A DNA stretch of 64,000 bases from Scandinavium lactucae. Its GTDB lineage: Bacteria > Pseudomonadota > Gammaproteobacteria > Enterobacterales > Enterobacteriaceae. Below the pieces are notes generated by a model. That model did no database searches. It had not been told where the DNA came from and worked only from the letters and a program-made list of their open reading frames with translations. The stretch is from NCBI RefSeq assembly GCF_033843265.1, contig NZ_JAWXRD010000004.1:62001-126000 (forward strand), written 5' to 3'. Position 1 is the first letter of the stretch, and every line of letters begins with the position of its first letter. Below, one piece after another: positions 17,462 through 25,913 of the stretch. The position numbers and the translations under genes were made by a program.

Positions 17462-18628
17462 ATGTCTGAACAAATTGTCACACCTGATAACGTCTCACTG
17501 ACGGTTCCCAATAAAGATGCCAAAATCAACCTGCTGGATTTAAACCGTCAGCAGATGCGCGAGTTTTTCAATAACTTAGGCGAAAAGCCTTTCCGCGCCG
17601 ATCAGGTAATGAAGTGGTTATATCACTACTGCTGCGATGACTTTGATGAGATGACTGACATCAACAAAGTCCTGCGCGCCAAGCTCAAAGAAGTCGCTGA
17701 AATTCGTGCCCCGGAAGTGGTGGAAGAACAGCGTTCCTCTGACGGCACCATCAAATGGGCTATCGCCGTCGGCGATCAGCGCGTTGAAACTGTCTACATC
17801 CCGGAAGACGATCGCGCCACTCTGTGCGTGTCTTCTCAGGTCGGCTGTGCGCTGGAATGTAAATTCTGCTCCACGGCGCAGCAGGGCTTTAACCGTAACC
17901 TGCGTGTTTCGGAAATTATCGGCCAGGTCTGGCGTGCGGCGAAAATTATCGGCGCGCAGAAAAAGACCGGTGTTCGCCCGATTACCAACGTGGTGATGAT
18001 GGGGATGGGCGAGCCGCTGCTCAACCTGACCAACGTGGTTCCGGCGATGGAAATCATGCTCGACGATTTCGGTTTCGGTCTGTCTAAACGTCGTGTAACC
18101 CTGTCTACGTCTGGCGTTGTACCCGCACTGGACAAACTTGGCGATATGATTGACGTCGCGCTGGCGATTTCCCTTCATGCGCCGAACGATGAAATTCGCG
18201 ATGAGATTGTCCCGATCAACAAAAAGTACAACATCGAAACCTTCCTCGGTGCGGTACGTCGTTATCTGGAAAAATCTAACGCCAATCAGGGTCGTGTGAC
18301 CATCGAGTACGTGATGCTTGACCACGTCAATGACGAAACTGACCACGCGCATCAGCTGGCAGAGCTGCTGAAAGATACCCCATGTAAGATTAACCTGATC
18401 CCATGGAACCCGTTCCCGGGTGCGCCATATGGCCGCAGTTCCAACAGCCGAATCGACCGTTTCTCTAAAGTGCTGATGGGCTACGGTTTCACCACCATTG
18501 TGCGTAAAACCCGCGGCGACGACATTGACGCGGCCTGTGGTCAGTTGGCGGGCGATGTTATCGACCGTACCAAGCGGACTATGCGTAAACGTATGCAGGG
18601 TGAACCGATTGCGGTGAAAGCGGTCTGA
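17462..18628 (+). CDS. rlmN: Dual-specificity 23S rRNA A2503 / tRNA A37 C2-methyltransferase
   Basis: Radical-SAM enzyme that methylates C2 of A2503 in 23S rRNA and of A37 in several tRNAs. It has 388 aa, slightly longer than E. coli (384) because of an N-terminal insertion after VTPDNVSLTV. The radical-SAM cluster ligands are C129-x3-C133-x2-C136 in GCALECKFC. The catalytic cysteine pair includes the one in DAACGQLAG near the C-terminus. It follows ndk after a terminator and precedes rodZ. Confidence 0.97.
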   Translation: MSEQIVTPDNVSLTVPNKDAKINLLDLNRQQMREFFNNLGEKPFRADQVMKWLYHYCCDDFDEMTDINKVLRAKLKEVAEIRAPEVVEEQRSSDGTIKWAIAVGDQRVETVYIPEDDRATLCVSSQVGCALECKFCSTAQQGFNRNLRVSEIIGQVWRAAKIIGAQKKTGVRPITNVVMMGMGEPLLNLTNVVPAMEIMLDDFGFGLSKRRVTLSTSGVVPALDKLGDMIDVALAISLHAPNDEIRDEIVPINKKYNIETFLGAVRRYLEKSNANQGRVTIEYVMLDHVNDETDHAHQLAELLKDTPCKINLIPWNPFPGAPYGRSSNSRIDRFSKVLMGYGFTTIVRKTRGDDIDAACGQLAGDVIDRTKRTMRKRMQGEPIAVKAV

Positions 18629-18636
18629 TAGACCGT

Positions 18637-18664
18637 ACTCCGCGCACGATTTTCTGCGCGGAGT
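18637..18664 (+). terminator. Hairpin after rlmN
   Basis: ACTCCGCGCA and TGCGCGGAGT form a perfect 10-bp stem with an 8-base loop just after the rlmN stop. The following CTAAAATGTTT is only partly U-rich, so termination may be incomplete. Confidence 0.55.
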
Positions 18665-18892
18665 CTAAAATGTTTAAGGAATAACCGAAACGCACTGATC
18701 CGATTAATAATTACGGTGCGTTTATGCCAGGATTAAGGCAGTATGTAGCGGGGCAACAACAGGTTAGCCTTACGTTTAAGAGGTTAGCCGAACCTGTTTA
18801 TACTGTCTGTCGGATGACGGGCAATCAGATGTTTCGCGGTGCGGTTTTTTCCGCCACCAGAACCTAAATTTACGTAGCAGCAGCTGTAGCGA

Positions 18893-19918
18893 ATGAATAC
18901 TGAAGCCACTCAAGATCCACAAGCAGCACAAAGCACGGGGACGCGTCTGCGTAACGCCCGTGAACAACTCGGACTCAGCCAGCAAGCTGTCGCTGAACGC
19001 TTATGCCTGAAGGTGTCCACCGTTCGCGATATTGAAGACGACAAGGCACCTGCCTCACTCGCTTCAACCTTCCTGCGTGGCTATATCCGGTCCTATGCCC
19101 GTCTTGTTCATATTCCTGAAGAAGAGCTTTTGCCTATTCTGGCGAAAGAGGTTCCGGTTCGTGCGGCCAAAATGGCACCGATGCAGAAAATGTCTTTGGG
19201 CAAACGTCGCAAGAAACGAGACGGTTGGCTGATGAGCTTTACCTGGCTGGTGCTGTTTGTGGTTATCGGTCTGACTGGCGCATGGTGGTGGCAGAACCAT
19301 AAAGCGCAGCAGGAAGAAATCACCACCATGGCCGATCAGTCCAGTGCTGAACTGAATGCTAACGACAGCACCCAAAATGTTCCGCTGGATACCAGCGGTT
19401 CACAGACGCCAGACGCCACGGCTGATACTGCACCATCAGCCCCTGCTGCGGACGCTAACGCACCTGCGCCAACCGCACAGACTGCACCGACGCAAACCGC
19501 GCCAGATGCTCAGAACACCGCACAGGCTAATCCGCAAAACAATGCGGTCGTCTCTCCGTCTCAGGCTAACGTGGATAACACCGCAACGGCGGCGGCTACT
19601 CCGGCAGCCACGCTGCCAACCGATCAGGCTGCGGTCACGCCAAACGCTAGCCCGAACGCGCTGGTGATGAACTTCAACGCAGATTGCTGGCTGGAAGTCA
19701 CCGATTCTACCGGTAAAAAACTGTTCAGCGGTTTACAGCGTAAAGACGGCACGCTCAATTTAGAAGGCCAGGCACCGTACAAGCTCAAAATCGGCGCACC
19801 GGCGGCCGTTCAGATTCAGTTCCAGGGTAAACCTGTCGACCTGAGCCGTTTTATCAGAACAAACCAGGTTGCACGTCTGACGCTTAATGCCGAACAATCA
19901 CCGGCCCAGGCTCAGTAA
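18893..19918 (+). CDS. rodZ: Cytoskeletal protein RodZ
   Basis: Bitopic inner-membrane protein that binds MreB and maintains rod shape as part of the elongasome. It has 341 aa (E. coli 337). An N-terminal cytoplasmic HTH_25 domain (about 17-85, LRNAREQLGLSQQAVAERLCLKVSTVRDIE) is followed by a basic juxtamembrane stretch (KRRKKRD). One membrane helix follows (about 112-134, WLMSFTWLVLFVVIGLTGAW), then a long Ala/Pro/Thr/Gln-rich periplasmic linker and a C-terminal beta domain (about 250-335). ispG starts 26 bases downstream, as in E. coli, so the two are likely cotranscribed. Confidence 0.96.
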   Translation: MNTEATQDPQAAQSTGTRLRNAREQLGLSQQAVAERLCLKVSTVRDIEDDKAPASLASTFLRGYIRSYARLVHIPEEELLPILAKEVPVRAAKMAPMQKMSLGKRRKKRDGWLMSFTWLVLFVVIGLTGAWWWQNHKAQQEEITTMADQSSAELNANDSTQNVPLDTSGSQTPDATADTAPSAPAADANAPAPTAQTAPTQTAPDAQNTAQANPQNNAVVSPSQANVDNTATAAATPAATLPTDQAAVTPNASPNALVMNFNADCWLEVTDSTGKKLFSGLQRKDGTLNLEGQAPYKLKIGAPAAVQIQFQGKPVDLSRFIRTNQVARLTLNAEQSPAQAQ

Positions 19919-19944
19919 CAGACGCGTAACGCGGGAGATTTCGC

Positions 19945-21066
19945 ATGCATAACCAGGCTCCGATTCAACGTAGAAAATCCAAACGCATTTACGTTGGGAA
20001 CGTGCCAATCGGTGATGGGGCTCCTATCACCGTGCAGTCCATGACCAACACGCGCACCACCGATGTGGAAGCAACGGTCAATCAGATTAAAGCCCTTGAG
20101 CGCGTAGGCGCGGATATCGTCCGCGTCTCGGTCCCGACCATGGACGCTGCCGAAGCCTTTAAGCTCATCAAGCAGCAGGTTAACGTTCCGCTGGTCGCTG
20201 ATATCCACTTCGATTACCGCATTGCGCTGAAAGTGGCTGAGTATGGCGTGGACTGTCTGCGTATCAATCCCGGCAATATCGGCAGCGAAGAGCGTATTCG
20301 TTCGGTTGTCGACTGCGCGCGCGATAAAAACATTCCTATCCGCATCGGCGTAAACGCCGGATCGCTGGAAAAAGATCTGCAGGAAAAGTATGGCGAGCCG
20401 ACGCCCCAGGCGCTGCTTGAGTCCGCTATGCGCCACGTCGATCATCTCGATCGTCTGAACTTCGATCAGTTTAAAGTCAGCGTGAAAGCGTCTGATGTAT
20501 TCCTCGCCGTAGAGTCATATCGTCTGCTGGCCAAGCAAATCGATCAGCCTCTGCATCTGGGGATCACCGAAGCGGGCGGCGCACGTGCCGGTTCCGTGAA
20601 GTCGGCGATTGGCCTCGGTTTGCTGCTCTCTGAAGGGATTGGCGACACGCTGCGTATTTCGCTGGCTGCGGATCCGGTCGAAGAGATTAAGGTCGGTTTT
20701 GATATTCTCAAATCGCTACGTATTCGCGCACGTGGGATCAACTTCATTGCCTGCCCGACCTGTTCGCGTCAGGAGTTTGACGTGATTGGTACCGTGAATG
20801 CCCTCGAACAGCGTCTGGAAGATATCCTCACCCCGATGGACGTATCGATCATCGGCTGTGTGGTAAATGGCCCGGGTGAAGCGTTGGTGTCCACGCTCGG
20901 CGTGACCGGCGGCAACAAGAAAAGCGGACTGTATGAAGACGGCGTGCGTAAAGACCGTCTCGACAACAACGACATGATTAGCCAGCTCGAAGCCCGCATT
21001 CGTGCCAAGGCTAGCATGCTCGACGAAGCCCGCCGTATCGACGTACAGCAGGTCGAAGCAAAATAA
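19945..21066 (+). CDS. ispG: 4-hydroxy-3-methylbut-2-enyl diphosphate synthase (flavodoxin)
   Basis: [4Fe-4S] enzyme of the MEP isoprenoid pathway that reductively opens ME-cPP to HMBPP. It has 373 aa with an N-terminal TIM barrel. The C-terminal cluster domain has ligands C270, C273, C305 and E312 (CPTC and GCVVNGPGE), the same positions as in E. coli. It lies between rodZ and hisS as in E. coli, with a strong hairpin separating it from hisS. Confidence 0.97.
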   Translation: MHNQAPIQRRKSKRIYVGNVPIGDGAPITVQSMTNTRTTDVEATVNQIKALERVGADIVRVSVPTMDAAEAFKLIKQQVNVPLVADIHFDYRIALKVAEYGVDCLRINPGNIGSEERIRSVVDCARDKNIPIRIGVNAGSLEKDLQEKYGEPTPQALLESAMRHVDHLDRLNFDQFKVSVKASDVFLAVESYRLLAKQIDQPLHLGITEAGGARAGSVKSAIGLGLLLSEGIGDTLRISLAADPVEEIKVGFDILKSLRIRARGINFIACPTCSRQEFDVIGTVNALEQRLEDILTPMDVSIIGCVVNGPGEALVSTLGVTGGNKKSGLYEDGVRKDRLDNNDMISQLEARIRAKASMLDEARRIDVQQVEAK

Positions 21067-21100
21067 CGTATTGGGAAGCTGCACGCTTCCCGTGTATGAT

Positions 21101-21139
21101 TGAACCCGCAGACGCCCCGGGCGTCAGGGTTCATTTTTG
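21101..21139 (+). terminator. Strong terminator-like hairpin in the ispG-hisS gap
   Basis: TGAACCC / GGGTTCA and GACGCCC / GGGCGTC stack into a long stem with a small internal bulge, followed by TTTTTGTATTT. It ends about 20 bases before the hisS GTG. It either ends the ispG mRNA, with hisS starting very close by, or works as a leader attenuator. A smaller hairpin, GGGAAGC/GCTTCCC, lies just upstream at 21073-21090. Confidence 0.75.
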
Positions 21140-21159
21140 TATTTATAAAGAGAAAAAAC

Positions 21160-22434
21160 GTGGCAAAAAACATTCAAGCCATCCGCGGCATGAACGATTA
21201 CCTGCCGGGCGAAACCGCTCTCTGGCAGCGCATTGAAGGCACTCTGAAACAGGTGCTCGGCAGCTACGGTTACAGTGAAATCCGTTTGCCGATTGTAGAG
21301 CAGACCCCGTTATTCAAACGCGCTATCGGCGAAGTTACCGACGTGGTTGAAAAAGAGATGTATACCTTTGAGGACCGCAATGGCGATAGCCTGACGCTGC
21401 GTCCGGAAGGGACTGCGGGCTGCGTACGCGCCGGCATCGAGCATGGTCTTCTGTACAATCAGGAACAGCGTCTGTGGTACATCGGCCCGATGTTCCGTCA
21501 CGAACGTCCGCAGAAAGGACGCTATCGTCAGTTCCATCAGCTGGGTTGTGAAGTGTTTGGCCTGCAGGGCCCTGACATCGACGCTGAGCTGATCCTGCTC
21601 ACCGCTCGCTGGTGGCGCGCGCTGGGGATTTCCGAACACGTTAGCCTTGAACTGAACTCCATCGGTTCGCTGGAAGCCCGCGCGAATTATCGCGAAGCGC
21701 TGGTGGCCTATCTGGAACAGTTCAAAGACGAACTCGACGAAGACTGCAAACGTCGCATGTATACTAACCCGCTGCGCGTGCTGGATTCGAAAAATCCGGA
21801 CGTTCAGGCGCTGCTTGATAACGCACCGGCGCTGGGCGATTACCTCGACGACGAATCCCGTGAACACTTTGCAGGCCTGTGTGCGCTGCTCGACGACGCC
21901 GGGATTGCCTACACCGTGAACCAGCGTCTGGTTCGTGGTCTCGACTACTACAATCGCACCGTATTCGAGTGGGTGACCAGCAGCCTCGGTTCCCAGGGAA
22001 CCGTTTGTGCGGGTGGCCGTTACGACGGTTTAGTAGAACAGCTCGGCGGGCGTGCTACCCCTTCCGTGGGCTTCGCGATGGGTCTTGAGCGTTTAGTTTT
22101 ACTGGTTCAGGCCGTCAACCCGGAATTTAAAGCCGATCCTGTTGTCGATATATACCTGGTCGCTTCTGGCACCGGTACTCAGTCCGCCGCCCTGCGTCTG
22201 GCTGAAGAACTGCGTGACCAAATGCCGGCCATCAAACTGATGACTAACCACGGCGGTGGTAACTTCAAGAAGCAGTTTGCTCGGGCAGACAAGTGGGGCG
22301 CACGCGTCGCCTTGGTGCTGGGTGAATCCGAAGTGGCCGAACGTAATGTGGTGATTAAAGACTTGCGCTCTGGTGAGCAGACGACTGTAACGCAGGACAG
22401 CGTTGCCGCGCATTTGCGCACACTGCTGGGCTAA
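21160..22434 (+). CDS. hisS: Histidyl-tRNA synthetase
   Basis: Class II aminoacyl-tRNA synthetase, 424 aa as in E. coli. Motif 2 region RHERPQKGRYRQFHQ, histidine-binding signature LVRGLDYYNRTVFEW, motif 3 GFAMGLERL, and a C-terminal anticodon-binding domain (about 325-424) are visible. The start is GTG at 21160 (followed by AKNIQAIRGM), the start used in E. coli; longer readings would run through the terminator hairpin upstream. It is followed by yfgM and bamB on the same strand. Confidence 0.97.
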   Translation: MAKNIQAIRGMNDYLPGETALWQRIEGTLKQVLGSYGYSEIRLPIVEQTPLFKRAIGEVTDVVEKEMYTFEDRNGDSLTLRPEGTAGCVRAGIEHGLLYNQEQRLWYIGPMFRHERPQKGRYRQFHQLGCEVFGLQGPDIDAELILLTARWWRALGISEHVSLELNSIGSLEARANYREALVAYLEQFKDELDEDCKRRMYTNPLRVLDSKNPDVQALLDNAPALGDYLDDESREHFAGLCALLDDAGIAYTVNQRLVRGLDYYNRTVFEWVTSSLGSQGTVCAGGRYDGLVEQLGGRATPSVGFAMGLERLVLLVQAVNPEFKADPVVDIYLVASGTGTQSAALRLAEELRDQMPAIKLMTNHGGGNFKKQFARADKWGARVALVLGESEVAERNVVIKDLRSGEQTTVTQDSVAAHLRTLLG

Positions 22435-22467
22435 TTGCCCGGGACTATTATTCAGGAGAAGAACTGC

Positions 22468-23088
22468 GTGGAAGTCTACAGTAACGAAAACGAACAGGTC
22501 GACGCGATTAAAAATTTCTTTGCTGAAAACGGCAAAGCGCTGGTAGTGGGCGTTGTACTGGGGATTGGAGCGCTGGTTGGCTGGCGTTATTGGTCCTCAC
22601 ATCAGGAAAACAATTCCCGTGAGACGTCACAGGCCTATGAAAGTGCCATGACGACGCTGAAAGCGGATAAACCAGAGACCTATGCTGCTGCGCAGAGAAT
22701 CGCCGCAGACGAAAAAAATGCTTACGGCGCATTTGCCGCGCTGGAACTGGCTCAGCAGTTTGTTGACGCTAACCAGCTTGATAAAGCCGAAAAACAACTG
22801 CAACTGGGCCTGGCTGCTGCGCCTGATGATAACCTGAAATCGGTTATCAACATGCGTCTGGCTCGCGTTCAGCTGCAAATGAAACAGCCTGATGCAGCAC
22901 TGAAAACCCTTGAGGGTATTAAAGGGGAAGGCTGGACAGCTATCGTCGCGGACTTACGCGGTGAAATCCTGTTAAGCAAAGGCGATAAGCAGGGGGCTCG
23001 CGCCGCCTGGGAAGCTGGCGTAAAAAGTGATGCTTCACCGGCGCTCAGCGAAATGATGCGCATGAAAATGAATAATTTGTCCATCTGA
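22468..23088 (+). CDS. yfgM: Ancillary SecYEG translocon subunit YfgM
   Basis: Inner-membrane protein that associates with SecYEG and the chaperone PpiD and also influences the Rcs response. It has 206 aa, the E. coli length, when read from the GTG at 22468 behind CAGGAGAA. It has a short cytoplasmic segment, one membrane helix (about 22-42, GKALVVGVVLGIGALVGWRYW) and a periplasmic TPR-like region. Earlier in-frame starts would fall in the hisS-yfgM gap without a ribosome site. It precedes bamB by 10 bases. Confidence 0.95.
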   Translation: MEVYSNENEQVDAIKNFFAENGKALVVGVVLGIGALVGWRYWSSHQENNSRETSQAYESAMTTLKADKPETYAAAQRIAADEKNAYGAFAALELAQQFVDANQLDKAEKQLQLGLAAAPDDNLKSVINMRLARVQLQMKQPDAALKTLEGIKGEGWTAIVADLRGEILLSKGDKQGARAAWEAGVKSDASPALSEMMRMKMNNLSI

Positions 23089-23098
23089 GAGGGACCCG

Positions 23099-24277
23099 AT
23101 GCAATTGCGTAAATTACTTTTGCCAGGACTGCTGTCTGTTACGTTATTGAGCGGTTGTTCACTGTTTAACAGCGAAGAAGACGTTGTAAAAATGTCCCCG
23201 CTGCCGACGGTTGAAAATCAGTTTACCCCGACGACCTCCTGGAGCGAGTCTGTAGGTAGCGGCATTGGCGATTTCTACTCCAATCTGCACCCGGCTTATG
23301 CTGATAGCGTGGTGTATGCGGCAGACCGTAGCGGTACCGTGAAGGCGCTGCACGCAGAAAGCGGGAAAGAAGTGTGGTCCGTAAACCTGGCTGAGAAAGA
23401 CGGCTGGTTCTCGCATACACAGGCGCTGCTCTCTGGTGGCCTGACGGTAAATGGCGGCCACGTATATGTTGGCTCTGAAAAAGCACAGGTTTATGCGCTG
23501 AACACCAGCGACGGTACCGTTGCGTGGCAGACCCGTGTTGCCGGTGAAGCGTTATCGCGTCCGGTGGTGAGCGACGGTGTGGTGCTTATCCACACCAGCA
23601 ATGGTCAGCTGCAGGCCCTGAACGAAAGTGACGGTGCGGTGAAATGGACCGTTAACCTCGATATGCCAGCGCTGTCTCTGCGCGGTGAATCCGCTCCGGC
23701 AACCGCCTTTGGCGCGGCCATCGTTGGCGGTGATAACGGTCGTGTCAGCGCCGTGCTGATGCAGCAGGGCCAGCTGATTTGGCAGCAACGTATTTCCCAG
23801 GCCACCGGCCCGACCGAAATCGATCGTCTGAGCGACGTCGATACCACGCCAGTTATCGTTGACGGTACTGTTTACGCGCTGGCGTACAACGGCAACCTGA
23901 CCGCGATGGATCTGCGTAGCGGCCAGGTGATGTGGAAACGTGAACTGGGCTCGGTCAACGACTTTGTCGTCGACGGCAACCGTATTTATCTGGTCGATCA
24001 GAACGACCGTCTGCTGGCGCTCAGCACCGATGGTGGTGTGACGCTGTGGACGCAGAGCGATCTGCTGCACCGTCTGCTGACATCCCCTGTGCTGTATAAT
24101 GGCAGCCTGGTCGTCGGCGACAGCGAAGGTTACATGCACTGGATGAACCCGCAGGATGGCCGCTTTGTTGCTCAGCAAAAAGTGGACAGCTCAGGATTCC
24201 TGACCGATCCTGTGGTGGCCGATGGTCAACTGCTGATCCAGGCGAAAGACGGTACGCTGTACTCCCTTACGCGTTAA
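23099..24277 (+). CDS. bamB: Outer membrane assembly lipoprotein BamB
   Basis: Lipoprotein subunit of the BAM complex that inserts beta-barrel proteins in the outer membrane. It has 392 aa. The signal peptide ends in lipobox LSGC (C20) with Ser at +2, compatible with outer-membrane sorting. The rest is an eight-bladed PQQ-type beta-propeller with repeated blades such as GTVKALHAESGKEVWSVNL and GTVAWQTRV. It is cotranscribed with yfgM; a terminator follows before der. Confidence 0.97.
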   Translation: MQLRKLLLPGLLSVTLLSGCSLFNSEEDVVKMSPLPTVENQFTPTTSWSESVGSGIGDFYSNLHPAYADSVVYAADRSGTVKALHAESGKEVWSVNLAEKDGWFSHTQALLSGGLTVNGGHVYVGSEKAQVYALNTSDGTVAWQTRVAGEALSRPVVSDGVVLIHTSNGQLQALNESDGAVKWTVNLDMPALSLRGESAPATAFGAAIVGGDNGRVSAVLMQQGQLIWQQRISQATGPTEIDRLSDVDTTPVIVDGTVYALAYNGNLTAMDLRSGQVMWKRELGSVNDFVVDGNRIYLVDQNDRLLALSTDGGVTLWTQSDLLHRLLTSPVLYNGSLVVGDSEGYMHWMNPQDGRFVAQQKVDSSGFLTDPVVADGQLLIQAKDGTLYSLTR

Positions 24278-24299
24278 GTCTGTTCGCGGTATGCATTGC

Positions 24300-24340
24300 A
24301 AACGGCTCCTGTTTTAGCAGGGGCCGTTTTACTGTTTTTA
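24300..24340 (+). terminator. Terminator between bamB and der
   Basis: AAACGGC-TCCTG pairs with CAGGG-GCCGTTT around a TTTTAG loop, followed by TACTGTTTTTA. Confidence 0.7.
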
Positions 24341-24360
24341 GATTTTAAGAGGCATTTATC

Positions 24361-25839
24361 ATGGTACCTGTGGTCGCGCTTGTCGGGCGCCCTAACGTTG
24401 GAAAATCCACGCTGTTTAACCGTCTGACGCGCACCCGAGATGCGCTGGTCGCGGATTTCCCGGGTCTGACTCGTGACCGTAAGTACGGTCGTGCTGAAGT
24501 GGAAGGCCGCGAGTTTATCTGTATCGATACCGGTGGTATTGATGGCACGGAAGAAGGTGTGGAAACGCGCATGGCAGAACAGTCGCTGCTGGCGATTGAA
24601 GAAGCTGACGTAGTGTTGTTTATGGTGGATGCGCGTGCGGGGCTGATGCCTGCGGATGTGGCCATCGCGAAGCACCTGCGCTCACGCGAAAAAGCGACGT
24701 TCCTTGTGGCTAACAAAACCGATGGCATCGATCCGGATCAGGCGATGGCGGATTTCTGGTCCTTAGGCTTAGGCGATATTCACGCGATTGCCGCTTCACA
24801 CGGTCGCGGTGTTACCAGCCTGATTGAAGAAGCGCTTCTGCCGTTTATGGAAGAGATCGCGCCTGCCGAAGAAGTGGATGAAGATGCTGCCTACTGGGCG
24901 CAATTCGAAGCGGAACAGAATGGCGTCCCTGTTGAAGAGCCGGAAGACGACTTCGACCCGCAGAGTCTGCCTATCAAACTGGCTATCGTTGGCCGCCCCA
25001 ACGTCGGTAAGTCAACGCTAACTAACCGTATCCTCGGTGAAGACCGCGTGGTGGTTTACGACATGCCGGGCACCACCCGTGACAGCATTTACATCCCGAT
25101 GGAACGCGATGAGCGCGAATATATCCTCATCGATACCGCCGGGGTACGTAAGCGCGGCAAAATCACTGATACCGTAGAAAAATTCTCGGTTATCAAAACG
25201 CTGCAGGCGATTGAAGACGCTAACGTGGTGATGCTGGTGATTGATGCCCGCGAAGGCATTTCCGATCAGGACCTCTCGCTGCTCGGCTTTATCCTCAATA
25301 GTGGGCGCTCACTGGTTATCGTGGTCAACAAATGGGATGGTCTGAGCAATGAAGTGAGAGAGCAGGTCAAAGAGACCCTCGACTTCCGTCTGGGCTTCAT
25401 CGACTTTGCCCGCGTGCACTTCATTTCTGCATTGCACGGTAGCGGCGTGGGTAACCTGTTCGAGTCCGTTCGCGAAGCCTACGACAGCTCAACCCGTCGC
25501 CAGAGCACCGCGATGCTGACCCGCATCATGACCATGGCGGCAGAAGATCACCAGCCGCCGTTGGTTCGTGGTCGTCGTGTGAAGCTGAAATATGCCCACG
25601 CCGGGGGTTACAACCCGCCGATTGTGGTTATCCACGGCAACCAGGTGAAAGACCTGCCGGACTCTTACAAGCGCTACCTGATGAACTACTTCCGCAAATC
25701 GCTTGACGTCATGGGTACGCCAATCCGCATTCAGTTCAAGGAAGGGGAAAACCCGTTCGCTAACAAGCGTAACACCCTGACCCCGAACCAGATGCGTAAA
25801 CGTAAGCGTCTGATCAAACATATCAAAAAAGGTAAGTAA
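24361..25839 (+). CDS. der: Ribosome biogenesis GTPase Der (EngA)
   Basis: Essential tandem-GTPase factor for 50S subunit maturation. The protein is 492 aa. G-domain 1 has a P-loop GRPNVGKS at 9-16 and G-domain 2 has the same motif at 211-218; both have DTGG/DTAG G3 and NKxD G4 motifs (NKTD, NKWD). An acidic linker separates them, and a KH-like RNA-binding domain occupies about 355-440, followed by a basic tail (RKRKRLIKHIKKGK). A strong terminator follows. Confidence 0.98.
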   Translation: MVPVVALVGRPNVGKSTLFNRLTRTRDALVADFPGLTRDRKYGRAEVEGREFICIDTGGIDGTEEGVETRMAEQSLLAIEEADVVLFMVDARAGLMPADVAIAKHLRSREKATFLVANKTDGIDPDQAMADFWSLGLGDIHAIAASHGRGVTSLIEEALLPFMEEIAPAEEVDEDAAYWAQFEAEQNGVPVEEPEDDFDPQSLPIKLAIVGRPNVGKSTLTNRILGEDRVVVYDMPGTTRDSIYIPMERDEREYILIDTAGVRKRGKITDTVEKFSVIKTLQAIEDANVVMLVIDAREGISDQDLSLLGFILNSGRSLVIVVNKWDGLSNEVREQVKETLDFRLGFIDFARVHFISALHGSGVGNLFESVREAYDSSTRRQSTAMLTRIMTMAAEDHQPPLVRGRRVKLKYAHAGGYNPPIVVIHGNQVKDLPDSYKRYLMNYFRKSLDVMGTPIRIQFKEGENPFANKRNTLTPNQMRKRKRLIKHIKKGK

Positions 25840-25872
25840 GCGCGGCTGATAAGCTGGCGCGGTACTGATACT

Positions 25873-25898
25873 AACCCGCCTGATGGCGGGTTTTTTTG
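25873..25898 (+). terminator. Terminator after der
   Basis: AACCCGCC-TGAT-GGCGGGTT with a run of seven Ts is a textbook intrinsic terminator. Confidence 0.9.
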
Positions 25899-25913
25899 TC
25901 TTTGAGGTTAACG

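Noticed and set aside
25896..25913. Longer N-terminus for the Gfo/Idh oxidoreductase
   Set aside because: The extra codons overlap the U-tract of the der terminator; the ATG at 25914 begins directly with the Rossmann strand.
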